Assembly (NCBI GenBank): GCA_046339595.1
Contig: JBKDUF010000015.1
Coordinates: forward strand, 28,362-92,361
Direction: 5' to 3'
Source of the DNA: Ga0077527 sp021300125
GTDB lineage: Bacteria; Pseudomonadota; Gammaproteobacteria; Burkholderiales; SG8-41
DNA: 64,000 bases
Shown here one piece after another: positions 41,743 to 49,934 of the stretch. Within the stretch, counting starts at the first letter, position 1. Every line of letters begins with the position of its first letter. The position numbers and the translations under genes are program-made. A model generated the notes under the pieces. That model saw only the letters and a list, made by a program, of their open reading frames with translations, made no database searches and was not told where the DNA came from.

Positions 41743-42387
41743 ATAGCTCAGGAAAAAGAAGCCCGGATCAACGGTGAAATCACCGCTCCGGAAGTCAGGG
41801 TCATCGGTCCCGATGGGTCGCAGCTTGGCGTTCTCAGCATTGAAGCCGCCAATCGCGTGGCCGAAGATGCGGAACTTGACCTGGTTGAGATCGCGCCAAC
41901 CGCAAATCCTCCTGTCTGCCGGGTCATGGACTACGGCAAGTTCAAATACCGGGAGAGCAAGAAACAGCACGAGGCTCGGCTCAAGCAGAAACAGATTGTG
42001 GTCAAGGAGGTCAAATTCCGCCCCGGTACTGACGAGGGTGACTACAAGATCAAGCTGCGTAACCTGACGCGTTTTCTCGAAGAGGGCGACAAGACCAAGA
42101 TCACGCTGCGCTTTCGCGGGCGCGAGATGGCGCACCAGGAGTTCGGGATGCGCCTGCTGGAACGGGTCAGGGGCGACCTCGATGCACTGGGCGTAGTCGA
42201 GCAGTTCCCGAAAATGGAGGGCCGCCAGCTGGTCATGGTGCTGGCACCCAAGAAAAAGCCTGTCCCCGCAAAGGGCGGCGCAGCAAAAGTTTTGCCTCAG
42301 GCTTCAGAGAAGCCGATGGCAAAACCGGCGGCAACGCCGGAAACGGTGGCCGGAGCAGAAAACGCGACGGCCGTTGAAAAGAAGTAG
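41743..42387 (+). CDS. infC: translation initiation factor IF-3, AUA start codon
   Basis: IF-3 of 214 aa, which checks start-codon pairing on the 30S subunit. The conserved N-terminus (EARINGEITAPEVRVIGPDG) is encoded from 41752 on, yet no ATG, GTG or TTG occurs in frame before 41857, and a stop lies upstream at 41728. The only reasonable start is ATA at 41743, with AAGGAG ending 8 bases before it. E. coli infC uses AUU in the same way, which lets IF-3 repress itself. Later motifs: PPVCRVMDYGKFKY and KEVKFRPGTDEGDY (linker and C domain). The C-terminus carries about 45 extra Ala/Pro/Lys-rich residues compared with E. coli (180 aa). Confidence 0.95.
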   Translation: MAQEKEARINGEITAPEVRVIGPDGSQLGVLSIEAANRVAEDAELDLVEIAPTANPPVCRVMDYGKFKYRESKKQHEARLKQKQIVVKEVKFRPGTDEGDYKIKLRNLTRFLEEGDKTKITLRFRGREMAHQEFGMRLLERVRGDLDALGVVEQFPKMEGRQLVMVLAPKKKPVPAKGGAAKVLPQASEKPMAKPAATPETVAGAENATAVEKK

Positions 42388-42448
42388 TGATCGGGTTTCA
42401 AGTCCTGCATTTCGAGGCACCCGACGCTAGGCTAAAACAGGAGCAAAC

Positions 42449-42643
42449 ATGCCGAAGATGAAGAGCAAGAGCGGCGCAGCCAAGCGATTCAAAAAGCTGG
42501 GCAGCGGCGCTTTCAAGCGCAGCAGTGCAAACCTGCGCCATATCCTCACCAAGAAAAGCACCAAGCGCAAACGCCATCTGCGCGGCACGACCATGGTGCA
42601 CGATTCCGACCAGCGCTCGATCCGGGCAATGCTGCCTTACTGA
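42449..42643 (+). CDS. rpmI: 50S ribosomal protein L35
   Basis: A 64-residue basic protein starting MPKMKSKSGAAKRFKKLGSG, canonical L35, with a strong aggag site. The 61 bases before it include TCGGGT...ACCCGA, a possible hairpin where L20 repression could act as in E. coli, though this is only a suggestion. Standard infC-rpmI-rplT order. Confidence 0.98.
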   Translation: MPKMKSKSGAAKRFKKLGSGAFKRSSANLRHILTKKSTKRKRHLRGTTMVHDSDQRSIRAMLPY

Positions 42644-42656
42644 AAGGGGATAGACC

Positions 42657-43016
42657 ATGCCAAGAGTCAAACGTGGCGTCATCGCCCGCAAGGCGCACAA
42701 GAAGGTCATCAAGGCCGCCAAGGGTTTCCGCGGTCGCCGTGGCAACGTATTCCGGATCGCCAACGAAGCGGTGATGCGCGCGGGGCAGTATGCCTACCGC
42801 GACCGCCGCACCAAAAAACGCGAATTCCGCGCGCTCTGGATTGCCCGCATCAATGCGGCTGCCCGCGAACACGGCATGACCTACAGCGTGTTCATGAACG
42901 GCCTCAAAAAAGCCGCGATCGAGGTTGACCGCAAGGTTCTGGCCGACATCGCAGTGGCCGACAAGCCGGCGTTCATGCGCTTTGTGGAACGCGCCAAAGC
43001 CGGCCTCGGAGCCTGA
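42657..43016 (+). CDS. rplT: 50S ribosomal protein L20
   Basis: L20, 119 aa, an early-assembly 23S binding protein and known autogenous repressor of the rpmI-rplT unit in enterobacteria. MPRVKRGVIARKAHKKVIKA and the conserved core RIANEAVMRAGQYAYRDRR are typical. Followed directly by an intrinsic terminator before pheS. Confidence 0.98.
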   Translation: MPRVKRGVIARKAHKKVIKAAKGFRGRRGNVFRIANEAVMRAGQYAYRDRRTKKREFRALWIARINAAAREHGMTYSVFMNGLKKAAIEVDRKVLADIAVADKPAFMRFVERAKAGLGA

Positions 43017-43033
43017 GGCCGCACGGCGCAAGC

Positions 43034-43063
43034 AAGGAGGCTCGTCCGAGCCTCCTTTTTTTT
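43034..43063 (+). terminator. intrinsic terminator/attenuator between rplT and pheS
   Basis: The stem AAGGAGGCTC with GAGCCTCCTT is followed by a run of T and ends 21 bases before pheS. The distance is too short for a separate promoter, so partial read-through must feed pheST. E. coli pheST is attenuated at the equivalent place via pheM; no Phe-rich leader peptide is visible here. Confidence 0.9.
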
Positions 43064-43084
43064 GGTTTCGACCGCGACTGAACC

Positions 43085-44071
43085 ATGCAGGATCTCGATA
43101 AGCTAGTAGCCGAGGCTCTCGCCCTTTTTTCCGGCATTGATGATGCCGACGCGCTGGAGCAGGCCAAGGCGCGCTACCTCGGAAAGAGCGGCGCGCTGAC
43201 GGACTTGCTCAAAAGCCTCGGCCGACTGCCCGCCAGCGAAAAGCCGGCTGCCGGGGCACGCATCAACTCGGCCAAGCAGCAGCTCGAGTTGGCGCTGAGC
43301 CAGCGCCGCGAGCAGATTGCAGCCGCTGAAATGGAAACCCGGCTGGGCAGCGAGACCATCGACGTCACGCTGCCCGGCCGCGGCAGGGAATGCGGGGGTC
43401 TGCATCCCGTTACCCGCACGATGGAGAGGATTGAGCAGCTGTTCCGTTCCATCGGGTTCGACGTCGCAGACGGCCCTGAGATCGAGACGGATTACTACAA
43501 TTTCACTGCGCTAAACCAGCCGGAAAATCACCCGGCAAGGTCAATGCACGACACCTTTTACCTTGCTGGCGGTGGGCACCTGCTGAGAACACACACCTCG
43601 CCGATCCAGATCCGCTACATGGAAAAGCACCAGCCCCCGTTGCGTGTAATCGCCCCCGGTCGGGTTTACCGGGTGGATTCCGATGCAACCCACTCTCCGA
43701 TGTTCCACCAGGTCGAGGGGCTGTGGATCGACGAACAGGTCGGATTTGCCCACCTGAAGGGCGTGCTGGCTGATTTTTTCCAGAAATTCTTCGAGGATGA
43801 CCGGCTGCAGATCCGTTTCCGCCCGTCGTTCTTTCCGTTCACCGAGCCTTCGGCCGAAATTGACATGAGTTTCGGCGACGGCTGGCTCGAAGTGGGCGGC
43901 TGCGGCATGGTTCATCCCAGCGTGCTGCGCAATGTCGGCATTGATCCGGAACGCTGGCAGGGGTTTGCCTTCGGCCTCGGACCGGACAGGCTCACCATGC
44001 TGCGCTACGGTGTGAAGGACCTGCGGCTGTTCTTCGAGAACGACCTGCGTTTCCTCAAACAATTCGCCTGA
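43085..44071 (+). CDS. pheS: phenylalanyl-tRNA synthetase alpha subunit
   Basis: A 328-residue class II catalytic subunit. An N-terminal coiled coil (about 1-90) is followed by the core with HPVTRTMERIEQLF, the motif 2 region VIAPGRVYRVDSDATHSPMF and motif 3 GFAFGLGPDRLTMLRYGV near the end. Forms an alpha2-beta2 enzyme with PheT, whose gene begins 13 bases later. Confidence 0.98.
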   Translation: MQDLDKLVAEALALFSGIDDADALEQAKARYLGKSGALTDLLKSLGRLPASEKPAAGARINSAKQQLELALSQRREQIAAAEMETRLGSETIDVTLPGRGRECGGLHPVTRTMERIEQLFRSIGFDVADGPEIETDYYNFTALNQPENHPARSMHDTFYLAGGGHLLRTHTSPIQIRYMEKHQPPLRVIAPGRVYRVDSDATHSPMFHQVEGLWIDEQVGFAHLKGVLADFFQKFFEDDRLQIRFRPSFFPFTEPSAEIDMSFGDGWLEVGGCGMVHPSVLRNVGIDPERWQGFAFGLGPDRLTMLRYGVKDLRLFFENDLRFLKQFA

Positions 44072-44084
44072 TCAGGCTCCTGCG

Positions 44085-46433
44085 ATGAAAGTTTCAGAAC
44101 ACTGGCTGCGCGAACTTGCCGATCCGGCACTGGACAGCGACGGCCTTGCCGATCTCCTCACCTTCGGCGGCATCGAGGTGGAGTCCGTGGAAGCTGCAGC
44201 GCCGCCTTTCGAGCGTGTGGTGGCCGGAGAGGTTGTGGCCGTCGAAAAACATCCGCAGGCCGACCGTCTGAATGTCTGTCAGGTGAACATCGGAACCGCA
44301 CCGCTGACCATTGTGTGCGGTGCGCCCAACGTGAAGCCCGGAATGCGGGTGCCTGTGGCGCTTGCGGGCGCCAAGCTTCCCGGGCTGGAAATCCGCCTTG
44401 CCAAGGTCCGTGGCGTTGAATCCCAGGGCATGCTCTGTTCGGCCGGTGAGCTCGGAATGGCTGACGATGCAGAGGGGCTGCTGCAACTGCCTACCGATGC
44501 CGCTCTGGGCGCCGATGTGCGGGATGTGCTAGGGCTGGATGACCGGATTTTCACCACCAAGGCGACCCCAAACCGCGGCGACTGCCTCAGCGTTCTGGGC
44601 CTGGCACGCGAAGTTGCCGCCTTGAGTGGCGCACCACTGCGCTGGCCACAGCCGCAACCGGTTGCTGCGACGATCAGCGACGGGGTGGATGTGCGCATGG
44701 AAGCTGCCGCCGACTGCCCGCTTTACTGCGCGCGCCGGATCCGCAATATCGATGCGCTCGCCGCCACGCCGGAATGGATGCGGCGCAGGCTGCTCCGCAG
44801 CGGCCTTCGGTCCATCAGTCCGGTTGTCGATGTCACCAACTACGTTCTGCTCGAGATGGGGCAGCCGCTGCATGCCTTCGACGCAGCGAAAGTCCAGGGC
44901 GGCATCATCGTGCGCCGGGGCCATGCCTCGGAACAACTGAAGCTGCTCAACGGCAGCACGCTTGAACTGGATCCTCGCCATCTCGTGATCGCCGATGCGG
45001 CCGTGCCCCTGGCACTGGCAGGCTTCATGGGCGGCGAAGCCAGTGGCGTCACCTCAGCGACCAGTGACATCATCCTCGAAAGTGCTTTTTTCGTACCCGA
45101 AGTCGTCGCAGGCCGCAGCCGCGAGCTCGGTTTTGGATCCGACTCGGCCTATCGTTTCGAACGTGGCGTCGATTTTTCGGCAACGGCGGCTGCGATGGAA
45201 CGCGCAACCCGCCTGATTCTGGAAATCTGCGGCGGCCATGCCGGTCCGGTGCGGCAGGTGATTGCCGAACTGCCGCAGCGCCGCCCCGTGTCGATGCGCC
45301 TGGCAAGGGCGGCCAGGGTCCTCGGTTTCCCGGTCAAGACAAAAGAGGCGGAACTGATCTTTGCCCGTCTCGGATTCCAGCCGAAACCGGCTGGAGACCG
45401 CATCGATGTGACGCCGCCCAGCCATCGCTTCGATATCGCCATCGAGGAAGACCTGATCGAGGAATTCGCGCGCGTTCACGGTTACGAACACATTCCGGCC
45501 TTGCCGCCGCAGGCTCCGGCCCGGCTGCTGCCGGTCACCGAAACCCGTCGCAGCATTCCGGAGCTGCGTCGTCTCTTTGCCGCACTGGACTACCAGGAGG
45601 CGGTGACTTACAGCTTCGTTGACCGCCAATGGGAAACCGATCTGTGCGGCAACGTCGATCCTGTCGCGCTGGCCAACCCCATTGCCAGCCAGATGAGCGT
45701 GATGCGCTCCTCACTGTTCGGCGGACTCCTTCATGCGGCCGCCTTCAATGTGAGCCACCAGCAAACCCGCGTGCGCCTGTTTGAGATCGGCCGCTGTTTT
45801 CCGCCGGGCGATGGCCTGCCTCAACCCTGGCGGGCCGCAGCCCTGGCTTTCGGTCCCGCGGAACCATTGCAGTGGGGTGTGAAGGAGAGGAAGGTCGATT
45901 TCTACGACGTCAAGGCCGACCTGGAGCATTTGTTTGCCCCGCGCCGGCCGCTGCTGCGGCCTGAACCGCATCCGGCGCTGCATCCCGGAAAGTCTGCGCG
46001 GATCATGGTCGACGGCCGGGAGCAGGGGTGGATCGGGGAGCTGCATCCCCGCTGGCAGCGTAAATACGGGCTGCCAGCGGCCCCCATACTGCTCGAAGTC
46101 GAGCTGGAAGCCCTGCAGGAATCCGGCCTGCCGTCGTTCCGCGAGATCCCGCGCTTTCCGGCCATCCGCCGCGATCTGGCCGCGGAATTCGACCAAGGCC
46201 TCGATTTTGACGTCATTCAGGCCGAACTCTGGCGCGATGCCCCGCCCATTTTGCGCGACCTGAAAGTCTTCGATTTGTACTGCGGCCAAGGGGTGGAAAA
46301 AGGGAAAAAAAGTCTTGCATTCAGTGTGTTATTGCAGGATACTGAAAAAACCTTGACCGACGCGGATGCCGAAAAAGCGGTCGCCGAACTGCGCCGGATC
46401 CTGCAACAAAAGTTTAACGCGAAGCTTCGTTGA
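44085..46433 (+). CDS. pheT: phenylalanyl-tRNA synthetase beta subunit
   Basis: Beta subunit, 782 aa, near the usual ~795. An EMAP-type tRNA-binding domain (about 40-150, VEKHPQADRLNVCQVNIG), the B3/B4 editing domain (about 210-390), B5 (about 400-470), a core-like fold, and the C-terminal ferredoxin-like anticodon-binding domain (FREIPRFPAIRRDLAAEF to the end). ihfA follows after 11 bases, the standard proteobacterial order. Confidence 0.98.
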   Translation: MKVSEHWLRELADPALDSDGLADLLTFGGIEVESVEAAAPPFERVVAGEVVAVEKHPQADRLNVCQVNIGTAPLTIVCGAPNVKPGMRVPVALAGAKLPGLEIRLAKVRGVESQGMLCSAGELGMADDAEGLLQLPTDAALGADVRDVLGLDDRIFTTKATPNRGDCLSVLGLAREVAALSGAPLRWPQPQPVAATISDGVDVRMEAAADCPLYCARRIRNIDALAATPEWMRRRLLRSGLRSISPVVDVTNYVLLEMGQPLHAFDAAKVQGGIIVRRGHASEQLKLLNGSTLELDPRHLVIADAAVPLALAGFMGGEASGVTSATSDIILESAFFVPEVVAGRSRELGFGSDSAYRFERGVDFSATAAAMERATRLILEICGGHAGPVRQVIAELPQRRPVSMRLARAARVLGFPVKTKEAELIFARLGFQPKPAGDRIDVTPPSHRFDIAIEEDLIEEFARVHGYEHIPALPPQAPARLLPVTETRRSIPELRRLFAALDYQEAVTYSFVDRQWETDLCGNVDPVALANPIASQMSVMRSSLFGGLLHAAAFNVSHQQTRVRLFEIGRCFPPGDGLPQPWRAAALAFGPAEPLQWGVKERKVDFYDVKADLEHLFAPRRPLLRPEPHPALHPGKSARIMVDGREQGWIGELHPRWQRKYGLPAAPILLEVELEALQESGLPSFREIPRFPAIRRDLAAEFDQGLDFDVIQAELWRDAPPILRDLKVFDLYCGQGVEKGKKSLAFSVLLQDTEKTLTDADAEKAVAELRRILQQKFNAKLR

Positions 46434-46444
46434 GAGGGGACAAC

Positions 46445-46753
46445 ATGACGTTAACCAAAGCCGAACTCGCCGACCTGCTGTTCGAAAAAGTAGGGTTCAA
46501 CAAGCGCGAGGCCAAGGATATGGTCGAGTCTTTTTTCGACGAGGTCCGTGCAGCGCTTGAGAACGGCCGCGGTGTAAAGCTCTCCGGCTTTGGCAATTTC
46601 CAGCTTCGCGACAAACCGCAACGCCCCGGCCGGAATCCAAAAACCGGCGAGGAAATCCCCATTTCCGCACGTCGTGTGGTCACTTTCCACGCCTCGCAGA
46701 AACTCAAGTCCATGGTGGAACAGCATTTCCATGGAAGCCAGCGGAAGCCTTAA
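46445..46753 (+). CDS. ihfA: integration host factor alpha subunit
   Basis: A DNA-bending nucleoid protein, 102 aa. TLTKAELADLLFEKVGFNKREAK and the beta-arm GRNPKTGEEIPISARRVVTF are typical of IHF alpha and HU-like proteins. The Shine-Dalgarno gagggg lies upstream of this ATG. Its last 23 bases overlap the merR-type gene in another frame. Confidence 0.97.
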   Translation: MTLTKAELADLLFEKVGFNKREAKDMVESFFDEVRAALENGRGVKLSGFGNFQLRDKPQRPGRNPKTGEEIPISARRVVTFHASQKLKSMVEQHFHGSQRKP

Positions 46754-47117
46754 AGTCCAGCTTCCGCCGATCCCGGCCAAACGTTATTTCACGATCGGTG
46801 AGGTCAGCGAGCTGTGTGGCGTCAAGCCGCACGTGCTGCGTTACTGGGAGCAGGAATTCACACAGCTGCGGCCCGTCAAGCGCCGCGGCAACCGTCGTTA
46901 TTACCAGCACCACGAAGTGCTGCTGATCCGGCGCATCCGGGAACTTCTCTACGATCAGGGCTTCACCATCAGCGGCGCCCGTAACCGCCTGGACGAACTG
47001 TCCAACGAACCGTCTGCACGGCCTGCCCGTGGCAGCACCGTCTCCCAGTCAGGCAAGCCCGGCTTGGGCCGGCTTCGCCAGGAACTGAAATCCCTGATCG
47101 AACAGCTGCGTGCCTGA
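46731..47117 (+). CDS. MerR-family transcriptional regulator
   Basis: A 128-residue MerR-like regulator, the one regularly found after ihfA in proteobacteria. The winged-helix DNA-binding part is KRYFTIGEVSELCGVKPHVLRYWEQEF near residues 18-43, followed by RRGNRRYYQHHEVLLIRRIREL. The C-terminal half is short, without a recognised ligand domain or metal-binding cysteines. The ATG lies inside the end of ihfA, indicating coupled translation. Target genes unknown. Confidence 0.93.
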   Translation: MEASGSLKVQLPPIPAKRYFTIGEVSELCGVKPHVLRYWEQEFTQLRPVKRRGNRRYYQHHEVLLIRRIRELLYDQGFTISGARNRLDELSNEPSARPARGSTVSQSGKPGLGRLRQELKSLIEQLRA

Positions 47118-47142
47118 CGTCTGACGCGACTGCGGTTATAAT
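47114..47142 (+). promoter_or_regulatory. promoter of tRNA-Pro
   Basis: CTGACG at 47114-47119 and a perfect TATAAT at 47137-47142, 17-base spacer, ending 8 bases before tRNA-Pro and overlapping the end of the merR-type gene. Confidence 0.8.
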
Positions 47143-47150
47143 GCTACCCT

Positions 47151-47227
<77 letters not shown>

Positions 47228-47277
47228 GATTCTCCCTGCGGCGCAGCCCATATGCGCGTCGCACCCCGCCTGAGATC

Positions 47278-48123
47278 ATGAGCCATTCCTTCAAGCTTGC
47301 CTGCCTGCAGATGAACAGCGGCAGCGATCTCGCCGCCAACCTCTCCACCCTTGAACAGATGGTTGCCGCTGCAGCGGCAGAAGGCGCTCGCTTGGTGATG
47401 GCGCCTGAATATGCCCTGTTGATGGACGGCAGCGGCCGCGTCATGCGTGACGGGGCGTTGCCGGCCGATGGCGGAGACCCGCTGCTGCGGCTGCAGGCCC
47501 TGGCGGCCCGTCTCAAAGTCTGGCTGCTGCCGGGGACGCTGACGCTGCAGGCTGGTGAAGGCCGAATGGTCAATCGCTCCTGCCTGATTGACGACAGGGG
47601 CAACATTGTCGCGAGCTACGACAAGATTCACATGTTCGATGTCACACTGCCCGACGGCAAAGTCATTCGCGAATCCTCTGCATTCCAGGCAGGGGAACGT
47701 GCAGTGATCGCGCAGACCCCCTGGGGCTTGCTGGGCATGAGCATTTGCTACGACCTTCGTTTTCCGCAGCTCTACCGGCAACTGGCCAGGGCCGGCGCCC
47801 AGTTCCTCTCGATCCCTTCATCTTTTCAGCGCCAGACGGGCAGGGCTCACTGGCATACCTTGCTGCGCGCGCGTGCAATCGAAAACGCGGCATATGTTTT
47901 TGCGCCAGCCATGTGTGGGGAGCATGGTGGTGGCCGCCAAACCTATGGCCATGCGCTGATCGTGGATCCCTGGGGTGAGATATTGGCCGACGGCGGAGAA
48001 GAACCCGGCATTGTTTATGCCGATATCGATGCCTTGCGCGTGGCCAGAATACGCTCAATGATGCCTTGCTTGGAACACGATCGTACATTTAGTGCGCCAG
48101 AAATAATCAAAAATAATCAATGA
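47278..48123 (+). CDS. nitrilase-superfamily carbon-nitrogen hydrolase
   Basis: A 281-residue amidohydrolase of the Nit/omega-amidase type. The catalytic triad is Glu44 (APEYALL), Lys116 (YDKIHMFDV) and Cys157 (SICYDLRFPQLYR). Relatives deaminate omega-amides or the deaminated glutathione formed as a side product, and this is a likely but unproven role here. A frame opens inside tRNA-Pro, but MSHSFKLACLQMNSG is the natural N-terminus. The last codons (KNNQ) and stop are written in an AT-rich sequence that belongs to the repeat family. Confidence 0.93.
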   Translation: MSHSFKLACLQMNSGSDLAANLSTLEQMVAAAAAEGARLVMAPEYALLMDGSGRVMRDGALPADGGDPLLRLQALAARLKVWLLPGTLTLQAGEGRMVNRSCLIDDRGNIVASYDKIHMFDVTLPDGKVIRESSAFQAGERAVIAQTPWGLLGMSICYDLRFPQLYRQLARAGAQFLSIPSSFQRQTGRAHWHTLLRARAIENAAYVFAPAMCGEHGGGRQTYGHALIVDPWGEILADGGEEPGIVYADIDALRVARIRSMMPCLEHDRTFSAPEIIKNNQ

Positions 48124-48127
48124 TTTA
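48107..48127 (+). repeat. AT-rich motif, variant copy at nitrilase stop
   Basis: TCAAAAATAATCAATGATTTA minus one base would align with the consensus; here the element is 21 bases and carries the TGA stop of the nitrilase gene. Diverged member. Confidence 0.5.
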
Positions 48128-48202
48128 GATTGTCAAACGGCGCAGCAGAGGCCATCAGGGACAACCCGGCATTGCAGGCGGCGCGACGGCAAGCCGAAAT
48201 CC

Positions 48203-48736
48203 ATGCTGCCGAGGCGCCGTTATGGCCTGCTGCGCCCGCTCGCCGTGTGGGTGCTGAGGCGGTTATGATGGCAAGTTGAAGGCGATATTCCGGACATTCC
48301 CCGCGCGGTTGTCGCCGTCGCGCCGCATTCCTCCATCTGGGATTTCAACATCGGCGCTTCGCTGATGCTCGTGCTCGGCCTTCGCGTGTCTTTTGTAGCG
48401 AAACAGTCGCTGTTCTGGTGGCCTTTGGGCAATCTGCTGCGCTGGCTGGTCGGCATACCGGTAAACCGCGCGCAGCCGGAAGGCATCACAGAAACACTCG
48501 CCGCTGAATACCAGCGCCAGGAACGCTTGTGGCTGGCGATCACCCCCGAAGGCATACGCAGCGCCGGTGCCCGTTTCAAGTCGGGCGTCCATCGTGTCGC
48601 AGAGGCGGCGGGAGTGCCGATCCTGCCGGTACGTTTCAACTATCGCCGACGCGCACTTGGTTTTTTTTCGCCGCATCAGCCTCACGCAGACGCCGCAGCC
48701 GGTGTCGATGCCGTGCGCCGGATGCTGCTGTTCTAG
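48203..48736 (+). pseudogene. lysophospholipid acyltransferase gene with in-frame stop
   Basis: One frame from ATG 48203 reads MLPRRRYGLLRPLAVWVLR, then RL, then TGA at 48266-48268 (codon 22), then WQVEGDIPDIPRAVVAVAPH and so on without a shift. The part after the stop has the PlsC-type HX4D motif (APHSSIWDFNIG) and the TPEG-type loop ITPEGIRSAGARFKSG, as in small 1-acylglycerol-3-phosphate acyltransferase-like proteins. Homologues usually have Gly or similar before the Trp, so GGA to TGA is a simple explanation. A TAG ends the frame at 48734, and family-like codons (GERRDAAR) continue briefly. The only downstream ATG (48365) would lose the catalytic His. Hence a pseudogene, unless the stop is a sequence error or is read through. 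Confidence 0.75.
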
Positions 48737-48763
48737 GGCGAACGGCGCGATGCGGCACGCAGG

Positions 48764-49930
48764 TCAGTAGGACTTGGGCAGTCCGAGCACGCGCTCGGCG
48801 ATGTGGCAGAGGATCAGTTGGGAACTCACCGGCGCGATGCGTGGAATCATAGCCTCGCGCATATAGCGTTCGACATGGAATTCCTTGGCATAACCCATGC
48901 CGCCATGGGTGAGTACCGCGGTTTCGCAGGCCCTAAAGCCCGCTTCACCGGCAAAAAACTTGGCAGCATTGGCCTCGGCACCGCAGGACTTGCCGGCATC
49001 GTAGAGTGACGCCGCGCGCCAGGTGAGCAGGGCGGCCGCCTCGAGTTCAATCCAGCGCTGCGCGAGGGGATGCTGGATGCCCTGGTTCTGCCCGATCGGC
49101 CGGTCGAACACGACACGCTCGCCAGCGTAACGTGCCGCCCGCTTCAGGGCGGCACGGCCCAGGCCCGTAGCTTCGGCAGCCACCAGTATGCGTTCCGGAT
49201 TCAGGCCGTCGAGGATGTAGCGGAAACCCTGGCCCTCGCCGCCGATGCGGTCGGCGGCAGAAACGCGCATGCCGTCGATGAAGACCTGATTCGAATCGAC
49301 CGCCTTGCGCCCCATTTTGTCGATGGCTCGGGCCTCGAAGCGGGCTCGGTCGATGTCGGCATAGAACAGGGTCAACCCTTCCGTAGGCTTGCTGCAGGCC
49401 TCGATCGGCGTGGTGCGCGCGAGCAAAAGGATCTTGTTGGCCACTTGCGCGGTAGAAATCCAGACTTTCTGCCCGGTGATGACATAGTGGCCGCCATCGC
49501 GCACAGCGCGCGTTGCAAGGCGGGTCGTGTTGAGGCCGGCGCCCGGCTCGGTGACACCAAAGCAGGCCTTGTCGCGGCCTGCAATCAGTGGCGGCAGCCA
49601 GCGCGACTTCTGCTCGTCGCTGGCATACACCACCACCGGGTGCAGTCCGAAGATATTCATGTGCACGGCGGAGGCGCCGGAAAAGCCGGCGCCGGAGGCG
49701 GCGATGGTTTCCATCATCAGCGCGGCCTCGGTGATGCCAAGACCGCTGCCGCCATACTGCTCGGGCATCGCGATTCCTAGCCAGCCGTCTGCGGCAATCG
49801 CCGCATGAAAGTCATGCGGAAAACCGCCGTCGCAGTCGAGCTTCAGCCAGTAGTCATCGCCAAAGCGTGCGCAGATGCGTCCGACCGCATCACGGATCGC
49901 GCGCTGGTCCGCAGAGAATTCGAAGTCCAT
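48764..49930 (-). CDS. acyl-CoA dehydrogenase
   Basis: A flavoprotein of 388 aa, oxidising acyl-CoA to the 2-enoyl-CoA. The N-terminal helical domain, the FAD/substrate signatures CFGVTEPGAGLN and VWISTAQVANKI, and the C-terminal helical domain are present. The C-terminal tail reads MIPRIAPVSSQLILCHIAE where MCAD-type enzymes have the catalytic Glu motif (YEGT), so the base must come from another position, as in some branched-chain acyl-CoA dehydrogenases. Last gene of a three-gene minus-strand operon, 4 bases after the CoA-transferase. Confidence 0.93.
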   Translation of the reverse strand: MDFEFSADQRAIRDAVGRICARFGDDYWLKLDCDGGFPHDFHAAIAADGWLGIAMPEQYGGSGLGITEAALMMETIAASGAGFSGASAVHMNIFGLHPVVVYASDEQKSRWLPPLIAGRDKACFGVTEPGAGLNTTRLATRAVRDGGHYVITGQKVWISTAQVANKILLLARTTPIEACSKPTEGLTLFYADIDRARFEARAIDKMGRKAVDSNQVFIDGMRVSAADRIGGEGQGFRYILDGLNPERILVAAEATGLGRAALKRAARYAGERVVFDRPIGQNQGIQHPLAQRWIELEAAALLTWRAASLYDAGKSCGAEANAAKFFAGEAGFRACETAVLTHGGMGYAKEFHVERYMREAMIPRIAPVSSQLILCHIAERVLGLPKSY

Positions 49931-49934
49931 CGAA

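Noticed and set aside
41857..41859. GTG 41857 as the infC start
   Set aside because: It removes 38 conserved residues (EARINGEI onward) that are encoded in frame just upstream with an ideal Shine-Dalgarno at ATA 41743.
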